Positions 53,611 to 60,436 of a DNA stretch of 64,000 bases are shown here, in pieces. A program made the translations under genes and the position numbers. The notes below the pieces were generated by a model. That model did no database searches, was not told the origin of the DNA, and saw only the letters and a list, made by a program, of their open reading frames with translations. Origin of the DNA: Anaerosalibacter massiliensis (GTDB lineage Bacteria; Bacillota; Clostridia; Tissierellales; Sporanaerobacteraceae); the NCBI GenBank assembly GCA_000751555.1, contig CCEZ01000015.1, forward strand, positions 32,256-96,255, given 5' to 3'. The stretch's first letter is position 1. Every line of letters starts with the position of its first letter.

Positions 53611-53652
53611 TTTTGAGAAAAGATTTTTTATAACGGGTCCTTGCGAACCCTA

Positions 53653-54147
53653 TTAGGATAGAATTTTTCTAAGTCGTTCTTGAAGCTTCTTAAGGCGACC
53701 GCGAATAGCCGCTTCTGTGACACCTTCTTCTGCTGCTATATCAGTGTTGGATCTTTTCTCAAGGTACACTTTTTTGAAGAGTTCTTTTTGCTGAGGTAAA
53801 AGACACTCCATTGCCTTGGTTAACTTGTCCAATATATTTTGATGCTGAGCTTCATCTTCTGCTTGGGTAATTAGATGTTCAGGATTCGTAGTATCATCTG
53901 CAAGATACTTATTGCGGTCATTTGCCGCTTCCTCTTCACCATCATGATAAGCATCCAGATGTGTTGTCACTCGATAATCGTACCGGCGCTGCTCGTCCAC
54001 TTCGTCATCATCCATAGTATGTAAAAGCTCGATGTCCGCTTCGGTGACTCCATCTTCGCCTAGAGTTATAACAATCTTTGTTCCTTCAGCAGTGTAATAG
54101 ATGTAGTTAGTTCTCTTCTTTTTACTTGTTTTGTACGCTCTTTTCAT
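53653..54147 (-). CDS. Sigma-70 region 4-like regulator
   Basis: 164 aa. The C-terminal ~60 residues are a sigma region 4 helix-turn-helix: MECLLPQQKELFKKVYLEKR, then SNTDIAAEEGVTEAAIRGRL. The N-terminal part is acidic. It probably steers early transcription. It is the second gene of the leftward early unit, with ATG after GGAG. Confidence 0.85.
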   Translation of the reverse strand: MKRAYKTSKKKRTNYIYYTAEGTKIVITLGEDGVTEADIELLHTMDDDEVDEQRRYDYRVTTHLDAYHDGEEEAANDRNKYLADDTTNPEHLITQAEDEAQHQNILDKLTKAMECLLPQQKELFKKVYLEKRSNTDIAAEEGVTEAAIRGRLKKLQERLRKILS

Positions 54148-54182
54148 AATTTGACTCCTTTGGTTTTCAAAATTTGGCTTTG

Positions 54183-54288
54183 AAAAATCCGCAGAAGCCG
54201 AAAAGATCCGTAGAACAAAAAAGGACGGCCAAGATAGTTCTCTAGTGTGAGAACTTATCCTGGCCGTCGTGCAGCTCTGCGGATTTTT
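54183..54288. terminator. Nested inverted repeat, probable two-way terminator
   Basis: Outer arms AAAAATCCGCAGA (54183-54195) and TCTGCGGATTTTT (54276-54288) are perfect 13-bp complements. Inside them lie GACGGCCA (54224-54231) / TGGCCGTC (54261-54268) and GTTCTC (54237-54242) / GAGAAC (54249-54254). Both directions end in a T-run. Confidence 0.7.
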
Positions 54289-54307
54289 TATTTAGTTAGC
54301 TATCTTT

Positions 54308-54517
54308 CTATGCTACATTAGCATGACTTTCTACATGAAAAGCAGAATCGCTTAATCGAGTGACTATCGTCACAACACCATCACGTTCAATTCTTAAAGT
54401 TCCTCCAATAGGTATTTGTGTACTGGTTTTACAGCGTTTATATAACACTTCTATGAGACCTGTTGTTGCATTGCCCTTGCAAGCTATGCGACCATTACAA
54501 TCACGAATTTCTTCCAT
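54308..54517 (-). CDS. Small hypothetical prophage protein
   Basis: 69 aa: MEEIRDCNGRIACKGNATTG, then QIPIGGTLRIERDGVVTIV, beta-rich. It is the first gene of the leftward prophage early region, divergent from the defence operon, with ATG after AGGGGG. A nested inverted repeat separates it from the sigma-like gene. Function unknown; similar small proteins head prophage operons. Confidence 0.65.
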   Translation of the reverse strand: MEEIRDCNGRIACKGNATTGLIEVLYKRCKTSTQIPIGGTLRIERDGVVTIVTRLSDSAFHVESHANVA

Positions 54518-54659
54518 GACTTACCCCCTTTTCAAAAAGTTCAGCTTGTCTTACCGTCTAACTAAATTTTATAAAGTCATACACTTTAAATCCTCAGCTA
54601 CAACTCCGCTGACACTCCGCTAGGACTCCACAAATAACAATTCGTTTTTATGATGTCAA

Positions 54660-54676
54660 ACGAACTAAGCGTTCGT
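54660..54676. promoter_or_regulatory. Probable operator between early genes and defence operon
   Basis: A perfect 6-5-6 palindrome ACGAAC-TAAGC-GTTCGT; a TTCGTTT half-site lies about 20 bases to its left (54641-54647) and AAACGAA overlaps its left arm. It lies 32 bases upstream of the -35 box of the regulator gene, in the 270-base divergent gap (54518-54787). Confidence 0.6.
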
Positions 54677-54707
54677 AAAGATTGAATAAGCATATTTAAA
54701 TAATTGA

Positions 54708-54736
54708 TTGTATTTCGCTTAGTAAATTGCTATAAT
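54708..54736 (+). promoter_or_regulatory. Promoter of the defence operon regulator
   Basis: TTGTAT (54708-54713), 17 bases, TATAAT (54731-54736). The start codon is about 50 bases downstream. Confidence 0.75.
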
Positions 54737-54787
54737 AATAAAGACACGTCTTTGGATACCATCCAATTGTGCTTGGAGGCGATTATA

Positions 54788-55006
54788 ATGGCTTTTAGTT
54801 ATAACAAATTGTGGAAACTTTTAATAGATAAAAAAATGATGAAAAAGGATTTAATGGCAATAACGAACTTAACGTCGACAACGATAGCAAAAATGAGTAA
54901 AGATCTGCCGGTAAGCATGGATGTGTTAGGAAGAATCTGTAAAGCCCTTGATGTCAACATTGGAGATATTGTTGACTACGTCGATGACGATACTTCAACA
55001 GATTAA
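54788..55006 (+). CDS. Cro/CI-type helix-turn-helix regulator
   Basis: 72 aa. HTH pattern: YNKLWKLLIDKKMMKKDLMA, then TNLTSTTIAKMSKDLPVSMD and VLGRICKALDVNIGDIVDYV, the classic compact XRE (HTH_26) repressor. ATG 54788 follows TTGGAGG. It leads the ABC-3C/type III operon and faces the prophage early genes across a palindromic operator. It is the only repressor-like gene in the area, so it may control the defence genes, the prophage, or both. Confidence 0.9.
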   Translation: MAFSYNKLWKLLIDKKMMKKDLMAITNLTSTTIAKMSKDLPVSMDVLGRICKALDVNIGDIVDYVDDDTSTD

Positions 55007-55030
55007 ATTCAATGAAAGGAGGCGCAATAT

Positions 55031-56269
55031 ATGAAAAAGCTATGTTTTGGTACTTTTGCAACAATTTTAAAGATTTGTAGCGCAAAAAGAATTTCACAAA
55101 AACTTCTATGTGGTACCATGCTGCTTTCTATTGCGCCTACTTATGATATTCGTGGTGAGGATGGTACTGTTTCAGATTTAATTCTGGGTAAAAAGAATCT
55201 ATCGCCTAATATAACTGATAAAGCTCCAACAGTAGACCCACGCGCTGTTTCTAATTACTTTAAACAGCACATTCTTAACATGTTGGATAGCAATAAAAGG
55301 AGCCTCATCATTCTTGCTCTGAAAGACATTATTGCGTCTGATAATACAATTGAGCCTGACACAATAGTCGAAATAGTGAATGGCATGACCAAGAAATCTA
55401 TAGTAAGACGTGATGCTTTTGTTTTTGAAGACTTTATCGCCGGAGTTTTTCTTTACACAGTATTAAATGTCGAGAACCGAAATTGCGAAGATAGCGTGAA
55501 AGAGACAACTGCCGAGTACATACAGTCCTTTGAAGATCAAAAAATGGATATTAGTTTCATTACAACGTATAGCAATTTGTCTATGGAAACTGCTTACGAA
55601 ATTGCGATTGATGCCCGCTCTTTAGTGTTGCTTGCAGAAACAGGTGGCAAATGCCAAAAGTGCGGAAGAGTTTTAGGTATAAAAAAAGAAGGCAACGACG
55701 TTAACTATGCTAAAGTCGTTCGCCTTTCAGAAACTGATGAAGTGGTTTTATGTGTTGAATGTGAGCGCGAAATTCAAAATGCTTCTGAGGAAGTAAAATT
55801 AGCTTTACTATCAGAAAAGCATGACTTGGAAGTTCTTATGGCTGCAAGAGATGCAACCTCGAGATATACAATAGAAAAGCAAATCGAACAAGTACTTCGG
55901 GAAGTTGACTTAATGGATGTTACTGATGATACACAACTCAAAATTGAACCTGTAAAAGTTGAGAATAAAATCACTGAAAAACGTTTGAAAGAAAGAGTGC
56001 TTTTTGATGTTCGGTGGTTGTATCAGGGAGTCAATGATGCATTAGATCGGTTGGCCGGAGAAAACAAGCTGAACGTCGATAAATTTGCAAAAAGCGTCAA
56101 ACGGATGTATGAAGATGCAAGTGAATCACATATATCTCAAAGCGCAATATACAACCTACTTGTTGAAACTTTGTTTGAAAAAACCGGCCGCAAATATAGA
56201 GAAGCTTGCGAGATAATAATCTCCTACTTCGTTCAAAGGTGTGAGGTGTTCGATGAGATTACCAAATAA
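55031..56269 (+). CDS. ABC-three-component (ABC-3C) system CTD protein with HNH-like zinc fold
   Basis: 412 aa. Residues about 207-245 show CQKCGRVLGI and LCVECER, a CxxC...CxxC arrangement like an HNH treble clef. The stretch between (VNYAKVVRLSETDE) lacks the usual catalytic histidines. The last ~110 residues (LFDVRWLYQGVNDALDRLAG, SQSAIYNLLVETLFEKTG) resemble the C-terminal domain that defines ABC-3C partners. The next two genes are the middle component and the ABC ATPase. It probably acts as the effector or adaptor subunit. ATG follows GGAGG; 24 bases from the regulator gene. Confidence 0.75.
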   Translation: MKKLCFGTFATILKICSAKRISQKLLCGTMLLSIAPTYDIRGEDGTVSDLILGKKNLSPNITDKAPTVDPRAVSNYFKQHILNMLDSNKRSLIILALKDIIASDNTIEPDTIVEIVNGMTKKSIVRRDAFVFEDFIAGVFLYTVLNVENRNCEDSVKETTAEYIQSFEDQKMDISFITTYSNLSMETAYEIAIDARSLVLLAETGGKCQKCGRVLGIKKEGNDVNYAKVVRLSETDEVVLCVECEREIQNASEEVKLALLSEKHDLEVLMAARDATSRYTIEKQIEQVLREVDLMDVTDDTQLKIEPVKVENKITEKRLKERVLFDVRWLYQGVNDALDRLAGENKLNVDKFAKSVKRMYEDASESHISQSAIYNLLVETLFEKTGRKYREACEIIISYFVQRCEVFDEITK

Positions 56270-56492
56270 AGTAACTTCCTATACAAACAGCGTTATTTCT
56301 CTTTTCCCAGATATTTTAGAGGCATTAGCACAACAGGATATGTCACCTAAAGAGTTATTTGAACTAACTAGATATCGTGAAAAGGACATGGCTGATTTCC
56401 TGAGTGCTTTAGACTGCTTGTTTGCATTAGGTAAAATTGGACTAATTGAAGAAGGGAGGGTGCTACGATATGTTGATAGAGATTCAATGTGA
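56253..56492 (+). CDS. ABC-3C system middle component
   Basis: About 79 aa: MRLPNKVTSYTNSVISLFPD, then ALDCLFALGKIGLIEEGRVL, ending YVDRDSM. This matches the winged-helix-like middle components of ABC-three-component systems, closest to the MC7 type as far as I recall. It overlaps the CTD gene by 17 bases and the ATPase gene by 23, so the three are translationally coupled. Confidence 0.8.
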   Translation: MRLPNKVTSYTNSVISLFPDILEALAQQDMSPKELFELTRYREKDMADFLSALDCLFALGKIGLIEEGRVLRYVDRDSM

Positions 56493-58107
56493 TAAATTTG
56501 CTCCAGAGCATCAAATTATCCGGTTTAACTCAGGCTTAAATACAGTTCTAGGTAGCGCAGGCGGTAGCAATGCAATCGGAAAATCAACATTCCTATGGAT
56601 TATAGATTATGTATTCGGCGGTGAAAGCTACTACTCCCTGACAGATGATATAAAAAAGGAAATAGGCCCACATACCATCTATTTCACTTTCGAATTTGAG
56701 GGACAGCCATATTATTTCTATAGAAGCACTGACGATCCTAAAAGTGTATATCGAATCGATAAAGAGCGCCATTTCATAACAAAATTGACGCTTGACGAAT
56801 TTCGAAGATTTCTGTTTCAGGAATATAAAATTGGGCTACCAGCCCTTACGTTTTCAGAAATAACCGAGCGTTTTTTCCGTATCTATGGACGTGAAAATAC
56901 ACTAGAAAAGTATCCATTGTTAGTGAAACCTCGTGAGCAAGATGAAAAGGCTGTGGATTTTCTATTGAAGCTATTTGGTCATTACAAAATCCTTGCTTCT
57001 ATCAAATTTATGGAGGAAGAACTCGGAATTAAAGCTTCACAGCTTAAATCTCGTCAGCGTCAAAAGGTGGACATAGATAAAATCGAAAGTAACCAAAAGA
57101 CTATCGAGTCATTGAGAAAGAGACTCCAAAAGCTAATGAAAAACAGCGAAGAGGCTCAATTAGCAATGTTTGGGTTTGATACACAAACATTCGAACGAAT
57201 AACAGCTGTTCAAAAAGAATTGAATAGCATAATACGTAAGCGCAATCGTCTGCAATCACAGCTAAATGCTATAAAAAGCAATATAACTGACAGCAAGGCT
57301 GAAACCGCAAGTGAATTTGAATCCTTGCTACGCTTCTTTCCAAATGCAAATTTAAAAGCATTTGAAGAAATTGAACATTTTCATATAAAAATCAGAGAGA
57401 TTTTAGGCGAAGAAATGGATCAGGAAATCTATCGATTACAACCACTAATCGAAGAATATGATAAGGAAATCAGACGCCTAAATCGAAAAATCGAAGAGTC
57501 CGGTATAGCAAAAGAGATGTCTGAGAGAGTACTCTCTCAGTGTGTTAATGTATCAAAAAGCATTGATAGACTTGAAGAAGAAACAGCCGAGTTGATTCAT
57601 CAAAAAGAGTTGCAGGATGCTCGAGCTGAAGCAGAGCAAAAACTTGAAAAACTATTGTTGCAACAAACTGAAAAACTAGGCGAGATACAAGATGACATCA
57701 ATCTTCGTATGGAAACAATTAACGGCGTAGTAACTGAGAAACAGGAAACTGCTCCTCTTTTGTATATCACTCCCCAGAAGGACATCATCTTCGAAACTCC
57801 TGGCAACACAAGTGAAGGAACAGCATTCAAGAGCCTTGTTGTGTACGATTTGAGTGTACTTGAATTACGCCCAATTCCTGCGATCATCCATGACTCCAAT
57901 ATTCTTAAACGTATTGAGGATGTTCATCTGGAGCATATATTGGAACGTTATCAATCTACCAAGCACCAGGTTTTTATTGCATTTGATAAAGCTGATTCTA
58001 CAACCGAGAAAGCACATAGAATTTTAGAAGAAACAGCAATCTTGCGCTTATCAGACGGAAATGAACTTTTTGGTCGTTCGTGGAGTAAGTACGAAACGAA
58101 TGATTAA
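56470..58107 (+). CDS. ABC-3C ATPase (DUF2326, SMC/RecN-like)
   Basis: 545 aa. The Walker A is GSAGGSNAIGKSTFLWIIDY (residues about 29-48). A long coiled coil fills about 180-430 (DIDKIESNQKTIESLRKRLQ, EEYDKEIRRLNRKIEES). The C-terminal half of the ATPase (DLSVLELRPIPAIIHDSNIL, HQVFIAFDKADS) is the DUF2326 domain with the Walker B/D-loop region. Like SMC proteins it should dimerise on DNA or nucleoprotein, sensing foreign DNA. ATG 56470 follows GGGAGG; a 19-base gap leads to the methyltransferase gene. Confidence 0.88.
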   Translation: MLIEIQCDKFAPEHQIIRFNSGLNTVLGSAGGSNAIGKSTFLWIIDYVFGGESYYSLTDDIKKEIGPHTIYFTFEFEGQPYYFYRSTDDPKSVYRIDKERHFITKLTLDEFRRFLFQEYKIGLPALTFSEITERFFRIYGRENTLEKYPLLVKPREQDEKAVDFLLKLFGHYKILASIKFMEEELGIKASQLKSRQRQKVDIDKIESNQKTIESLRKRLQKLMKNSEEAQLAMFGFDTQTFERITAVQKELNSIIRKRNRLQSQLNAIKSNITDSKAETASEFESLLRFFPNANLKAFEEIEHFHIKIREILGEEMDQEIYRLQPLIEEYDKEIRRLNRKIEESGIAKEMSERVLSQCVNVSKSIDRLEEETAELIHQKELQDARAEAEQKLEKLLLQQTEKLGEIQDDINLRMETINGVVTEKQETAPLLYITPQKDIIFETPGNTSEGTAFKSLVVYDLSVLELRPIPAIIHDSNILKRIEDVHLEHILERYQSTKHQVFIAFDKADSTTEKAHRILEETAILRLSDGNELFGRSWSKYETND

Positions 58108-58126
58108 ATATAGGAGGATTTAAAAA

Positions 58127-60436
58127 ATGGCTGCAATCAATGATTTACTGCGTCAAATCCCTGACACTTCTTTGCGTAATCGCTTGGAACAGGAATTTGC
58201 CCGCATATCAAAAAACAAAAAATTTGGTCTTGTATTTGAGGAGCACATCCCTGAATGCACTCCACTTTATGAAGTTCCTATCAAACGTGGCTCGACTGTT
58301 GCACAAAAAACAGGCCACATTAATGATGTATATACGGTACTGAAGTTAGATGGAGATGTTGCCCTTTGCCGCAACAAAGCAACTGGTAATACCGAGAACA
58401 TACCAATCACGGAGCTAGTTTCAGTTGCTCAATTTGGCGAGCCAATTTTTCCCACTCTTCAACCGATTGATTCTGTAGAAAATGCGCCTGATAGTAACTT
58501 ATGGCATGCAGTCATTGAAGCAGACAATTATCATGCCCTTCAGTTACTGGAATATCTCTACCCTAAGAAGGTTGATTGTATTTATATCGACCCCCCATAC
58601 AACACAGGTGCGCGGGATTGGAAATACAATAATGACTATGTTGATTCTAGTGATAACTGGCGCCACAGTAAGTGGCTCTCAATGATGCAAAAACGATTAA
58701 AGATTGCAAAAAGAATACTTGCTGATGATGGCGTTTTGATTACTACAATAGATGATAATGAATATGCACATCTATGGGTTCTACTTCATGAACTTTTTCC
58801 AAACCTAACTCATACTTGTGTAACCATTCAGCATAATCCCGGTGGAACTCAGGGCAAAAAATTCTCTGTGACTCACGAATATGCGATATTTTCATATTCA
58901 GCAGAAAGTACTATTTACCGCAAGCAACATACTGGTGGAGATGTATATAATCTAAGACGTTGGGGGAGCACATCAGGCCGATATGAAGGTGCGACATGTT
59001 TTTATCCAGTAATTTTAGACTCTAATTATAATATCATCGGTTTCGGTGATTTACTTGATAAAGAATTACACCCTACAGCTCAAGTAGAGCATAATGAAGA
59101 TGGTACAATTTATGTTTGGCCCATTGATAAGAATGGCATTGAAAAGAAATGGAGATATGGGCGCGATACTGTAGAATCAGTAAAAGATAGAATGTTTATT
59201 GAAAAAAAAGGAGATCGAATAGAAGTTATCCTTCGTAGAGAAAGCGAACCTCCAAAAACGGTTTGGACTGATCCTTTATGTAATGCAGAAGCCCACGGTA
59301 CAGATATGATTAAATCCATACTTGGTGGTGGCTTCTCATACCCAAAATCGCTTTATGCTGTCCATGAAGCATTAACATTCGCTGTATCCGGAAAGAAAAA
59401 TGCTCTAATTGTTGACTTTTTTGCAGGTAGCGGCACCACATTACATGCAGTAAATTTACTTAATTCTGAGGATGACGGAAACCGCCGCTGTATATTAGTA
59501 ACAAATAATGAGGTATCCGATGATGAAGCAAAGGCCTTGAAAAAAAATGGCTATCAGCCTGGCGACATTGAATGGGAAAAACATGGAATTTGTCGTGCGG
59601 TAACTTGGCCAAGGACAAAGTATAGCATTCTTGGCAAGCGAGATGATGGTTCAACCCTAACAGGTGAATACTTCACGACTCAGACTGCATCTAATGAGAT
59701 TGAGCGCTCATTCTATCAGTTGGGTTTTGTAGATAATCCTTCTGAATTAACCGCTACTGCAAAAAAGCAAATCGTCTCTTTACTCAAAAACAAGGAAGGA
59801 AAGGCACAACTACCGCAATCACTAGTAAGCAAAGACAGTAAATTCATCGTTTCGGATAAACATACAGCTTCAATTCTCTTTGATGTAGATTCCGCTGATG
59901 AGTGGTTGACTGCTCTTGAGGAACAGGATCATATCACAGACTTTTATATTGCATCAAAATCAGCTGCCATATTCAAGTCTATCAAAACACGTGTTTCTCA
60001 CTTACTTGGGTCAATCATCGTAACATCACAAGTTAAGCGTCCTATGAGTGAAGGCTTTCCTGCAAACGCTGAATACTTCAAGCTAGAATTCTTGGATAAA
60101 AACAGTGTTTCATTAGGTCAACAGTTCCGCGAAATATTACCGTTACTATGGCTTAAATCTGGTGCCATTGGAAAACGACCAGAAGTAAACAGCAATGATG
60201 AACCTGAAATGCTAATTTTACCTCAAAATGGCTTTGCTATCCTGGTTGATGAAACAAAGTTTGCTGAGTTTACCGAAAAGCTTTCTGAAGAGGATAATAT
60301 CCAAGTAGTCTACTTCGTTACTAACTCCGAGGAAGCTTTCCGTGAAATGACGGCTGGAGTAAAAGCAAATAACACATACCAACTTTATCGCGATTATATC
60401 GATAACTTTGTGTTGGGAAGCAGGAGGGATTCATAA
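58127..60436 (+). CDS. mod: Type III-like restriction-modification DNA methyltransferase (Mod)
   Basis: 769 aa. A beta-class N6-adenine methylase: catalytic motif YIDPPYNTGARDWKYNNDYV (about residue 153-172) comes before the SAM-binding VDFFAGSGTTLHAVNLL (about 430). Between them lies a large target-recognition region (QHNPGGTQGKKFSVTHEYAI, RRWGSTSGRYEGATCFYP). The C-terminal third is of unknown role. The stop TAA touches the ATG of res. Strong GGAGG upstream. In type III systems Mod also sets specificity for Res. Confidence 0.93.
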   Translation: MAAINDLLRQIPDTSLRNRLEQEFARISKNKKFGLVFEEHIPECTPLYEVPIKRGSTVAQKTGHINDVYTVLKLDGDVALCRNKATGNTENIPITELVSVAQFGEPIFPTLQPIDSVENAPDSNLWHAVIEADNYHALQLLEYLYPKKVDCIYIDPPYNTGARDWKYNNDYVDSSDNWRHSKWLSMMQKRLKIAKRILADDGVLITTIDDNEYAHLWVLLHELFPNLTHTCVTIQHNPGGTQGKKFSVTHEYAIFSYSAESTIYRKQHTGGDVYNLRRWGSTSGRYEGATCFYPVILDSNYNIIGFGDLLDKELHPTAQVEHNEDGTIYVWPIDKNGIEKKWRYGRDTVESVKDRMFIEKKGDRIEVILRRESEPPKTVWTDPLCNAEAHGTDMIKSILGGGFSYPKSLYAVHEALTFAVSGKKNALIVDFFAGSGTTLHAVNLLNSEDDGNRRCILVTNNEVSDDEAKALKKNGYQPGDIEWEKHGICRAVTWPRTKYSILGKRDDGSTLTGEYFTTQTASNEIERSFYQLGFVDNPSELTATAKKQIVSLLKNKEGKAQLPQSLVSKDSKFIVSDKHTASILFDVDSADEWLTALEEQDHITDFYIASKSAAIFKSIKTRVSHLLGSIIVTSQVKRPMSEGFPANAEYFKLEFLDKNSVSLGQQFREILPLLWLKSGAIGKRPEVNSNDEPEMLILPQNGFAILVDETKFAEFTEKLSEEDNIQVVYFVTNSEEAFREMTAGVKANNTYQLYRDYIDNFVLGSRRDS

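Noticed and set aside
58127..60436. Reading the methyltransferase as an orphan phage methylase.
   Set aside because: The adjoining Res helicase-nuclease gene starts at its stop codon, which fits a type III pair much better.
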